From Phocaeicola faecicola (GTDB lineage Bacteria; Bacteroidota; Bacteroidia; Bacteroidales; Bacteroidaceae): DNA of 57,182 bases. The DNA is taken from the NCBI RefSeq assembly GCF_013618865.1, contig NZ_JABSOE010000026.1, positions 1-57,182 on the forward strand, given 5' to 3'. A program made the position numbers and the translations under genes. Below the pieces are notes generated by a model. That model searched no databases, was not told the DNA's origin, and worked only from the letters and a program-made list of their open reading frames with translations. Shown here piece by piece: positions 34,266-41,761 of the stretch. Positions within the stretch are counted from its first letter, which is position 1; every line of letters starts with the position of its first letter.

Positions 34266-35171
34266 TTAGAGAAGATGCCATAAATCCTCATCTTTCCAAT
34301 CTACAGGAAAGCCCATCGCTGTAATATCTATTGATGGAAAATCAGCCAACAAGCCTGAAAGTTTTTCGTTGAAATTATTGTTGGGAGAAACCGAGGAAAG
34401 AAAATAGCGGAGCATGCATAAGCGATAGTAAATCCTCTTCTTATCCACTTTTGAAGTGTCAATCCATACGTTTGAAGTTTTTCGTGGCTCTGCCGGATTG
34501 AGCATAAAATCCCTGTTCCAAATTCTTGCATGATGGCAGCACATATTGCGTAAGTTGGCAAGTACGGTCAACCATGATGTGAAAACCTGTGGCTTCAGAC
34601 CGAAATAACCGGCAATATGCTTCATCAGATGATTGCTGGATATATTGGAATAAATATAGTTCAAATTCCCGAAAGACAATACTTCCGTTATCATCCATGC
34701 AGGAGGATATGTTTCAATGAAATTTTGTCGAAAATCCTCAATGTAATCTTCCTTGTTCGAAGCCAGTTCCTTTTCTATGAAGACCAATGTTTGGTTAAAC
34801 TTACCTGCATTGGCAAAATATTCCGGTTTTGTTATCCAAAACTTATCTTCCAATTCTTGGCATCCGATATTCGCCAATACACTGCGAATTGCAACCTCTA
34901 TTTTCTCTATTTCATTGAAAAGAAGAATACGCAATTTCTTATCAAAACGGTAGAGAGTTAAGACTTGCTCAAAAGTTGTTCCCTCTTTTAGTGCCAAATC
35001 ACTCTTGGGACCTTTATAGAATGGGTAGATATATGCAGACAAACGATGATAGCCAATGTTTAGCAAATAATTTTCCACCTTATGCTCATCTTTTATAAGC
35101 ATCCCCCTTGATTTTAGTATTTGAACTATTTGTTCCGGAGAAGAATATGGTTTGGTGAAACTCGTTTTCAT
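34266..35171 (-). CDS. Abi_2 (AbiD/AbiF-like) abortive infection protein
   Basis: A protein of 301 residues. It has the Abi_2 N-terminus (FTKPYSSPEQIVQILKSRGM, ENYLLNIGYHRLSAYIYPF), the central FDKKLRILLFNEIEKIEVAIRS and the C-terminal HEPN-type RNMCCHHARIWN, with Arg-x4-His as likely RNase residues. Family members abort phage infection, often by RNA cleavage. It sits at the right end of IME-B, oppositely oriented to the type VI cargo, with its own promoter. Confidence 0.88.
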   Translation of the reverse strand: MKTSFTKPYSSPEQIVQILKSRGMLIKDEHKVENYLLNIGYHRLSAYIYPFYKGPKSDLALKEGTTFEQVLTLYRFDKKLRILLFNEIEKIEVAIRSVLANIGCQELEDKFWITKPEYFANAGKFNQTLVFIEKELASNKEDYIEDFRQNFIETYPPAWMITEVLSFGNLNYIYSNISSNHLMKHIAGYFGLKPQVFTSWLTVLANLRNMCCHHARIWNRDFMLNPAEPRKTSNVWIDTSKVDKKRIYYRLCMLRYFLSSVSPNNNFNEKLSGLLADFPSIDITAMGFPVDWKDEDLWHLL

Positions 35172-35238
35172 GTATATATAATAAAAAACGACCCGCCGAT
35201 TTGAGCATTGTAAAGAGGCTTGGCAGGTTCTAATAGTG

Positions 35239-35270
35239 CAAAAGTAGTAAATTAATTTGGAATAGCCAAA
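35239..35270 (-). promoter_or_regulatory. Promoter of the Abi gene
   Basis: On the minus strand TTTG lies at 35270-35267 and TACTTTTG at 35246-35239 with 20-bp spacing, an exact fit to the Bacteroides promoter form. The leader to the ATG at 35171 is about 60 nt. Confidence 0.78.
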
Positions 35271-35479
35271 TTATCTGTATTATATTTTTTGATTATCTGC
35301 AAAGAACGAGAGAAAAATTGGTTTGCAGGGCTGTAACTTTGTAATAAAATCCAGTATTTGACGAAGCATAAGCCGGGATTCTAACTCGATTATCACACAG
35401 ATCATATAGTGATACCAAAGTGGTACTAAATTATAAAATTATCCTTTCATACATTTATAAATAGCTATTATTCAAATTA

Positions 35480-36178
35480 TTATAAAAACAAATACATTGT
35501 GGCCCACCAACCGATGCGGAACACGATCAGGGCTATCAGCATCACTATCTTGTCGATGCCCACCACGGCCCCTGCCGTCAGTGAGGTGAACCACAGTTTG
35601 CTGGCATCCTTCTCCATGTTGGTCACTTCGTCCACGCCCGTCTGCTCCATCGTCGCCTCTATCAGGTTGGGGTCTGATGTGCCCTTATGCGCCACGTCTG
35701 CCTGTGCCTGGAGGTCAGTGTACATCGAGTCCCTGACATATACCAACTGCTGCACCTCCTCAAACTTGTCGGAAATTTGGGTCGCCTCTGCCTCATAGAG
35801 GTCGTGGGTGTAACTGCCGATGCAATTGGGAATATAGGATAGAAAATCCAATACGCACCAGCTGCTGCCGCTGTTGGTCATGCCTGTGTCAGCAGGTGGG
35901 TACCACCAACAGAGGATGATGCTCACCACCAAGGGCTTGAACAGTTTCATCACGTCCAACGGTTCGTTCTTCACCATCATCTTGTAGGCCATGCTTGCCG
36001 CCACGATGATAGAGAACAGTGCCGCCAATGCCATACACATTTGGAGGATCCACCAGAACGGCCCTTGTGAGCCTGTGAAGGTGGCATCGGTCAGGAACTC
36101 GTTGGTCTGGAATATCACATCGTCAATCTCCTCTTCGAGGATGTTGATGCCGAAATCGCTGAGTATGTTGTCTGCCAT
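35480..36178 (-). pseudogene. traJ: traJ, 5' fragment (about 226 native codons)
   Basis: Starts at 36178, overlapping the preceding stop by one base (TGATG). It encodes several membrane segments (FWWILQMCMALAALFSIIVA, then LMIALIVFRIGWWAT-like residues). The native sequence ends at WAT near 35496; four residues (YLFL) and the stop come from IME-B DNA. TraJ is a VirB6/TrbL-like polytopic channel protein needed for conjugation. With the fragments at 24054 and 12536 it rebuilds one frame. Confidence 0.9.
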
Positions 36179-36579
36179 CAGTGCCTGGTTCTATTGTTGA
36201 TAATCTCTTTGATAAACTCTATGCCTTTCGGTGTCCATGACAGATAGAAGTGGTAGAAGCAGCGCATCCTGCCTGTGACATATACCGCAATGCCCTTGTC
36301 CTGAAGGTCTTCACGCAGTTTCCACATTCCATATTCCTTGGTGATGATGCCTTCCTCTTTGAGGGTCTTCACAATCTTGCCGTAGTAACTTCCGACATAT
36401 TTGTGAAGCTTTGACATTGAAACTACCTCTAAATCAGATGGCATATAATGCTCATCAACGATGGGTGTCCTGCCGATAACGCTGATTCGCTTCGGCATCC
36501 TTGACATCTCCAACTGCCACTTGCCGTTTTTCCTCTTGGCGGCATAGAGACGTAACTGTATTTTTGATATTGATTCCAT
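36178..36579 (-). CDS. Hypothetical DNA-binding-like protein between the antirepressor and traJ
   Basis: A protein of 133 residues, basic, without membrane segment. The middle (MSKLHKYVGSYYGKIVKTLKEEGIITKEYG) resembles a winged helix, and the tail FYLSWTPKGIEFIKEI resembles the end of KilA-C-like proteins, including WTPKG. The neighbouring BRO protein ends similarly with WTQKGRRFLYE, so the two may be relatives. Translational coupling to traJ (TGATG) ties it to the tra operon. Confidence 0.55.
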   Translation of the reverse strand: MESISKIQLRLYAAKRKNGKWQLEMSRMPKRISVIGRTPIVDEHYMPSDLEVVSMSKLHKYVGSYYGKIVKTLKEEGIITKEYGMWKLREDLQDKGIAVYVTGRMRCFYHFYLSWTPKGIEFIKEIINNRTRH

Positions 36580-36594
36580 AGCTATTTCTTTATT

Positions 36595-37425
36595 TTATGT
36601 TCTTTCGATAACAGGAATGACTCCCACGCTCTTCAGTTTCTCATAGAGGAAGCGGCGACCTTTCTGTGTCCATTTGGTGTTCATGCGCACATCCTCCGTA
36701 CCGTCCTTGTGTTTAATGAGGTAGGTCTCGCTGGTCACATAACCGCAGTCCTTGTAGTCGGCATACAGAATCCACTGCTTGCCACGCTGATACTGGATGT
36801 TCATCTCCTTCAGACGTCGGTTGAAGCGGATGGACGACTCGCCATAGTCCTGTGCTATCTGTGTGACCAGGACACTGCTCTTCGTGGCAAGGATGATGTC
36901 AAGGTAACTCACCTTGTCCTTCATCTCCGTCACCTCCTGTTGCAGGTCATCCACCTTGGATCCCAACTCAACGATGCGTGTCCTTTGGTGTTCACACTCC
37001 TGTTCGACAAGCAGACGCTTTTGTCGTTCTTCCTTCAGATTGACTGCTAACCGTATCAGGAAGTCTGGCTCTGCCAATGCCTTCTCGATGGTCTGCTGTG
37101 TCATATAGGCACCATGCTTGCGGATAGAGGGGAGCACCTCCGATGTCACCCACTTGCGGAAACGTTTGGCTTCGGGTTTGCGACTGTCAAGGATGACATC
37201 ATACAGTCCGTCTTCATTGATAAAGTTTGTAACCTGTTCTCTTCCAAGACTATCCGAGATGGGGTACTTTGAAAGTACATCATCCGAAAGTCGTTGTACC
37301 AACTTGCTGGTTTTTAGTCCAAGAACTCTTGCCACATCAGCCAAACAGAACAAGGGTTGCTCTGGTGTTCCTGTGGTTCGGACTGCTCCAAATTCCTCGT
37401 TGTTGAAAATCTGAATATCGTTCAT
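36595..37425 (-). CDS. BRO-N/KilA-C phage-type antirepressor inside the transfer operon
   Basis: A protein of 276 residues. The BRO-N domain (about 1-105) shows FCLADVARVLGLK, then INEDGLYDVILDSRKPEAK and FRKWVTSEVLPSIRKHGAYM. A coiled linker follows (about 125-175), then a KilA-C-like domain containing LKEMNIQYQRGKQWILYADY and TKWTQKGRRFLYEKL. In phages such proteins counter repressors. It lies 43 bp downstream of a secreted transfer protein and 15 bp upstream of the next gene. A role in switching tra expression is possible. Confidence 0.88.
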   Translation of the reverse strand: MNDIQIFNNEEFGAVRTTGTPEQPLFCLADVARVLGLKTSKLVQRLSDDVLSKYPISDSLGREQVTNFINEDGLYDVILDSRKPEAKRFRKWVTSEVLPSIRKHGAYMTQQTIEKALAEPDFLIRLAVNLKEERQKRLLVEQECEHQRTRIVELGSKVDDLQQEVTEMKDKVSYLDIILATKSSVLVTQIAQDYGESSIRFNRRLKEMNIQYQRGKQWILYADYKDCGYVTSETYLIKHKDGTEDVRMNTKWTQKGRRFLYEKLKSVGVIPVIERT

Positions 37426-37468
37426 ATCTCTATGCTGTTTTGTGATTATTTCTTCTCTTCCCTTATTT

Positions 37469-38233
37469 CTATCTGTTCACACTTTCTTCACCCTCACCGC
37501 TGTTGGCATCATCGCCGTCAGTGCCTGTCGAGCTCCTCACGCCCTTCATGTTTTCCTGCCAACGGCTCTTGGCATCGCTGATGATGCTGCCTTTATGTAC
37601 TACACGGTCGTTGGTGGCTGCCAAGAGGGCGGTAGTCTGGCTTTGGGTGTTGAGCTGCACAAGGTATTTCAGTAGTGTCTCGTTCTGTGTCGTCAGGTCG
37701 GCATAGATGCTAAGATACTGCCGCTTTCTCTGTGCATTGGGCATATAGGCATCCTTGGTGGCTTTCACGGCACACTGGTACATATTGTACAGTTCCTCCC
37801 ACCGACGCTTGTCGTTGATGGTGCCTCCTGTAGGGATGATATGGTCTATGTTCGCCTTCATCTTGTCCAACTGACCGTTGATCTTGCTGCTTTCGGCAAG
37901 CCAGGCGAGGTCTATCTGTCGGTCGGCTACGTTCAAGGCTTCCACCTCAGCACGCTTGGTGAGGGCAGAGTCTATCTTCTCCGCATCATCTACTTGGTTG
38001 TAGAGGTTGATGCCGGCAAGAGTGCGGAAACCTAACTTGTTCTTCTCTGCCGCTGTCTTCTTATAGTTGTTATGTAACAGCCAATAATAGAACTCAGGGG
38101 TGAGAGAACCGCCACCTGTCTCCATCACCGTTATCTGGTTCTGCTTGGAGGAGTCGTGGTTGTAGGTCACGCTCTGGGCTGTGGCTTTGATGGTGGTTGC
38201 TACCGCCATGATGAGTATCATTGTCTTCTTCAT
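37469..38233 (-). CDS. Secreted conjugal transfer protein (DUF5045-like)
   Basis: A protein of 254 residues with a signal peptide (about 1-19, ending TAQS) and a helical body (ELYNMYQCAVKATKDAYMPN, YADLTTQNETLLKYLVQL), then a Ser/Gly/Asp-rich tail. Similar exported proteins occur between traG and traJ in Bacteroidales ICEs. The function is unknown; a periplasmic scaffold is likely. Confidence 0.65.
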   Translation of the reverse strand: MKKTMILIMAVATTIKATAQSVTYNHDSSKQNQITVMETGGGSLTPEFYYWLLHNNYKKTAAEKNKLGFRTLAGINLYNQVDDAEKIDSALTKRAEVEALNVADRQIDLAWLAESSKINGQLDKMKANIDHIIPTGGTINDKRRWEELYNMYQCAVKATKDAYMPNAQRKRQYLSIYADLTTQNETLLKYLVQLNTQSQTTALLAATNDRVVHKGSIISDAKSRWQENMKGVRSSTGTDGDDANSGEGEESVNR

Positions 38234-38260
38234 GTCCGTTCTTCTTTTGTTTACAATCCG

Positions 38261-38986
38261 TCAATAGTCAAGTTTTCCTGCCACTTTCCATCGGCTGAAG
38301 GCATCTTCCAGTATCTCTTCCTTCGTCCTCGTCCGATACACCTTCTCCTTCCAATAGCCCATGCGCAGCTGCACATACCGCCATGTCTGGAAGTAGGCTT
38401 GGTTCAGATGTTTTTCTATCAGGTCCAACGAATTGTTGATATTGTCCAACACCATCAGCAGGTCGGAAGTTGAACAGGCTGCCGCTCCTGTGGCATACAA
38501 CACGAGGTCGTTGACGCTATGGTAGAGTTGGCTTCCTTCGTTGTATATGTTGTCGATGGCTTTCTTGTTGATGCTGATGAGCATCGTGTCAGCCAGTTCG
38601 ATGTGTTTCCGCTTGATGACCTTATCATTGAAGTCCTCCAACAGGTTCTTGTAGTCACTGATGCGGTCGCTCACCGTCTGGTAGGTGCTCTTCACGTTCA
38701 GCACCGTGCGCAACGACTGGTACATCACATCGATGATGTCGAAGGCCCGGGTGTATTTGTCCAAATCCACATTCAGTTCCTTGTATTTGCCCACCTCTTC
38801 ACTGCTGTATTCATGCAGCAGTTGATTGCTGTACTCCAAAGTGCTGCGTGCCAGCAAGAGGCTGCGCTGCTTCTTGTGGTCGTTGATGTATGCTTCCACC
38901 GATACCGCATCGAATCCCCATTGCGCCAAGGCTGTATTGGGGAAGAGGGTAATCAGCAGGAGAGCTATGATGATGGTATGTCTCAT
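38261..38986 (-). CDS. Secreted conjugal transfer protein at the TraI (VirB5-like) position
   Basis: A protein of 241 residues with a signal peptide (about 1-21, ending ALAQ). It is mostly helical: SVEAYINDHKKQRSLLLARS, VDLDKYTRAFDIIDVMYQSL and LLMVLDNINNSLDLIEKHLN. DUF4141/TraI of CTnDOT and VirB5-type proteins have this plan and sit between traG and traJ. It starts 14 bp after the 846-aa gene. Confidence 0.65.
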   Translation of the reverse strand: MRHTIIIALLLITLFPNTALAQWGFDAVSVEAYINDHKKQRSLLLARSTLEYSNQLLHEYSSEEVGKYKELNVDLDKYTRAFDIIDVMYQSLRTVLNVKSTYQTVSDRISDYKNLLEDFNDKVIKRKHIELADTMLISINKKAIDNIYNEGSQLYHSVNDLVLYATGAAACSTSDLLMVLDNINNSLDLIEKHLNQAYFQTWRYVQLRMGYWKEKVYRTRTKEEILEDAFSRWKVAGKLDY

Positions 38987-39000
38987 TCTCCGTTCCTCCC

Positions 39001-41541
39001 TCAGTTTTCGTTCTCGTTATCTTCACCATTCCCTCTGTTAGGGTCTGCATTCTCTCTCCATCGCTCGTAGCACTCTTCAATGAGTGTCCTTCTGCGACCT
39101 TGGTCTGCGTCGATTGAAGGAAGAATGTCCTTCAGCACGTCAATGATGCTGCGCTTGTAGTGCATCATTTTTTCTAATGATACCAAGTCGGCGTAAATCT
39201 TGGTGATACGGCTATCTACTTCACGGGCTATCTCCAGACGGTCGCTCGACCAGAGCAGGTGTATTACATCGTCATTGTCGGCGGTCTGGGTTGCCTCGCT
39301 CTTGGCATATTCTGTGGTGATGCTGCACGACGGGAACTCCTGGGCTATCTCCGAGATACGGCTGTTCACCTGCCTCGTCTTCTCCTCGTCAGAGGCATTC
39401 GGGTCAAGGGTCAGCACATCCACCACCTGTGTGTCGGTGTATTCCGAGGTCAGCTCCCACGATATTTGCAGTATCGCACGGTGTATCTTGATGCCAAGGA
39501 AGTACTTGGGCTTCCTTGCAATGGACAGTGTCGCCTTGAAGGTGATAATGCCGTTGATGTTGGGCATGGTGGCAGTTCGGACGTAGGTGTAGCCGTTCCA
39601 CGAACCGGCACCTTGCCACGTGAGATTGTAGGCTGACTTCACATCCTGCATGATGGCAGGGATGCGGTAGTAGTCATCGGTGGAGGTGGCATTGTCGTTA
39701 GCCGCCTCGCTCTTGGCATTCTGTATGTCTGCCAACTGCTGCTGCCATGTCGCCAATTCCTTCTTCAGGTTGTCTATCTTCGTCTTGTTGACATTATGTT
39801 GCTGCCGCAAGGCAGGGGCTTCCTCCACAGAGGCATTGGCTATCTGCGTGAGCAGGTTCCTGTTCTCTGTCTCCAACTGGCTTATCTGCGCCTCCAACAG
39901 GGCTATCTTGCTATTCGCCTCACGTTCCTTCTCGTCCAGTTCCGATAGGTCGAGATTATTTTCTGATACGCTTGTCCTCATGGCGCATTCCTTGCTGTGG
40001 GCATTGAGCGAACCGCCGCACTCACGGCACTTGTACTGCGTGCTGCCCTGTCCGAGGGTGACACCGTCCGAACAGGTGACGCTGATGGTCACGCTCTCCA
40101 CGCCCTTCAGTTTGGCGGCATCGGTGGCTTGATAGTAACGGCGTGCGTCACTGCCGATGTAATAGACATAGCCCTCCTCGTTGTCGTTATACTCCGAGAG
40201 ACGTGCCTGCAACTGACGCTTGAAGGTATTCAAGTCCATGCTGTAGGAGTCGAAGACATCCTCATACACCTCTTCCACGTTGTTCCAGCTCTTGGTAACG
40301 TGTATCTCGTAGGCGTAGGCCTTCTTGGTCTGCTTGCCGCCACGGCTGATGATGTACGACGACATCCAATAGTTCATCGTATAGGTGAAGCCGTCGCTCT
40401 GGGCGTTGAGCTGCTGCACACGGCTGCGGCTCCATCCGGCATGGTTCTCCGAGTTGGCCAGTATCTGCTCTCGCTGCGTGCTGTTAGGGTAGAAGTTGGG
40501 GTCGGAGGTGTTGATACGATACCAATGGTCACCGTTCAGAATACTGTTGTCATCGGTCGGCGGATAGTAGTCACAGAGGCTTACGCTGCCTTGGTCTCGT
40601 CGGGCAATGTACCAACGCTGTGTATAGTAGTTGCCCTGCGTCTCGCTCAGATAGTCTGTCATCCACGAGGTGATGTTGTAGTTGGAGAGGTCGAAGAGGG
40701 CTGCCACGTTGTCCTCGCCACCCACCAGACTAAGGAGTGTGCTGCCGATGCCGTTCTCTGCCTGTTCATAGAGGTCATGGTAGTTGTCATAGATGTCGAT
40801 GATTTTACTCACCTTGCCATTGAAAAGGTCGTTGAAGGCACTCTGCTGCAAGAGTGCGCCTGATGCCCCGTTGATACCTGCCGTCGCCAACGATGCTCCC
40901 ATATTGTAAAGCGTCTCGATGTCGGCGGTGAGGTTCTCCACGGTGAAGTTGCCGGGCACACTGGCGATGTCATCCAACAGCTGCTGCCAATCTACATTGC
41001 CTATCTCCGAGAGTTTGAGGATGGCGGCTATCTCTTGGTTGATTTCCAAGAACTGAATGTCGGCAAAGGTCAAGCTACTGTTGGTCACGACACTCTCAAA
41101 CTGCATACACAGCGACTTTGTGTCGGCGCATATCTTCATCAGGTAACTGCCCCAGTAGAGGGCGGTCTGCGGACTTTTCAGCATCATTCCTGCCACCGTC
41201 CATATCTTGGGCATAATCTTGTTCGCCACCATATTGTGGATGCGGCGGTAATAGTAGTTCTCCGTGCTACTGCTCCAAATGCCGAGGTCGGTGAATGCCT
41301 TGCGCTCCAAGAACTTGGCAGCGAAGATGCCGGCAGTGGCAACCTCTGCGGCATTGTAGTGCTTCAAGATTTCGCCCACCTGCTCGTTATAATAGCTCTC
41401 TGCCATAGCTCCAGCACCGAATGCGGCAGCCATGGCGGCAACGATCTGCTTGTCGTAGTTCACGCTGTAATACTGCGCATGAACCCTTCCCACGACAAGT
41501 GTAAGACACATATATATTATAATAAGGTATAAACGTCTCAT
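39001..41541 (-). CDS. Large secreted protein of the transfer operon (846 aa), unknown
   Basis: A signal peptide (about 1-22, ending VHAQ) is followed by a helical N-terminal half with a small hydrophobic stretch (AAMAAAFGAGAMA). A zinc-ribbon-like CRECG...HSKEC motif lies near residue 525 and a long coiled coil at about 545-625 (ELDEKEREANSKIALLEAQI onwards). The C-terminal part has beta-like (about 650-720) and helical stretches. It lies between traG and the VirB5-like gene. The size and coiled coil suggest a periplasmic or surface structural component. I do not recognise a named family. Confidence 0.65.
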   Translation of the reverse strand: MRRLYLIIIYMCLTLVVGRVHAQYYSVNYDKQIVAAMAAAFGAGAMAESYYNEQVGEILKHYNAAEVATAGIFAAKFLERKAFTDLGIWSSSTENYYYRRIHNMVANKIMPKIWTVAGMMLKSPQTALYWGSYLMKICADTKSLCMQFESVVTNSSLTFADIQFLEINQEIAAILKLSEIGNVDWQQLLDDIASVPGNFTVENLTADIETLYNMGASLATAGINGASGALLQQSAFNDLFNGKVSKIIDIYDNYHDLYEQAENGIGSTLLSLVGGEDNVAALFDLSNYNITSWMTDYLSETQGNYYTQRWYIARRDQGSVSLCDYYPPTDDNSILNGDHWYRINTSDPNFYPNSTQREQILANSENHAGWSRSRVQQLNAQSDGFTYTMNYWMSSYIISRGGKQTKKAYAYEIHVTKSWNNVEEVYEDVFDSYSMDLNTFKRQLQARLSEYNDNEEGYVYYIGSDARRYYQATDAAKLKGVESVTISVTCSDGVTLGQGSTQYKCRECGGSLNAHSKECAMRTSVSENNLDLSELDEKEREANSKIALLEAQISQLETENRNLLTQIANASVEEAPALRQQHNVNKTKIDNLKKELATWQQQLADIQNAKSEAANDNATSTDDYYRIPAIMQDVKSAYNLTWQGAGSWNGYTYVRTATMPNINGIITFKATLSIARKPKYFLGIKIHRAILQISWELTSEYTDTQVVDVLTLDPNASDEEKTRQVNSRISEIAQEFPSCSITTEYAKSEATQTADNDDVIHLLWSSDRLEIAREVDSRITKIYADLVSLEKMMHYKRSIIDVLKDILPSIDADQGRRRTLIEECYERWRENADPNRGNGEDNENEN

Positions 41542-41549
41542 TGCTTCAC

Positions 41550-41665
41550 TACTTTACGTTTTTACTACTTTCAGTTTCTACTATTCCACTACTTTACTAC
41601 TTGTAGTATTTACTATTGGTAGTATTCACTACTAATCGTATTTACTACTAATCGTAAATACTACC
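41550..41665. repeat. TACTACT-rich degenerate tandem repeats
   Basis: The gap between traG and the 846-aa gene contains at least eight short units of the form TTTACTACT or ATTCACTAC, including two adjacent copies of TTACTACTAATCGTA and inverted ones (GTAGTA). The array borders the CCCGA hairpin at 41667. No ORF is present. A protein-binding array or slipped-strand repeat is possible. Confidence 0.55.
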
Positions 41666-41666
41666 C

Positions 41667-41699
41667 AGCCACCGTTCCCGAAAGTTTTGCTTTCGGGCA
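41667..41699 (-). repeat. CCCGA hairpin repeat after traG
   Basis: CCCGAAAG (41677-41684) and CTTTCGGG (41690-41697) form an 8-bp stem. The flank AGCCACCGTT is the same as in the copy at 9551-9583. On the transfer message it lies between traG and the 846-aa gene. Confidence 0.65.
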
Positions 41700-41761
41700 T
41701 CTGGGCTTTACGTCTATTCCGGGATTTCTGTTTCCATCAATCAGCCCCCGTGCTCGCCGTG

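Larger units (their letters stand above)
24055..35507 (+). mobile_element. IME-B, an 11.5-kb integrative mobilizable element in traJ
   Basis: Core sites are TATATCGTCGCCCAC (24040-24054) and TACATTGTGGCCCAC (35493-35507), 12 of 15 identical, each encoding the WAT codons of traJ. Near each end is a pair of opposed 8-bp sites: TGGTACTA and TGATACCA at 24173-24190, TGATACCA and TGGTACTA at 35410-35428. These fit integrase arm sites. Contents: integrase, HTH/Xis, MobC, relaxase, type VI cargo and Abi. The cargo (30.6-34.2 kb) is markedly A/T-richer than the backbone. Confidence 0.8.

Noticed and set aside
36178..37425. A prophage insertion signalled by the BRO antirepressor.
   Set aside because: No other phage genes are present, and the spacing and overlap with tra genes show it belongs to the operon.
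41550..41665. A CRISPR array or recombination hotspot in the TACTACT repeats.
   Set aside because: Units are short, degenerate and contiguous, with no spacer structure.
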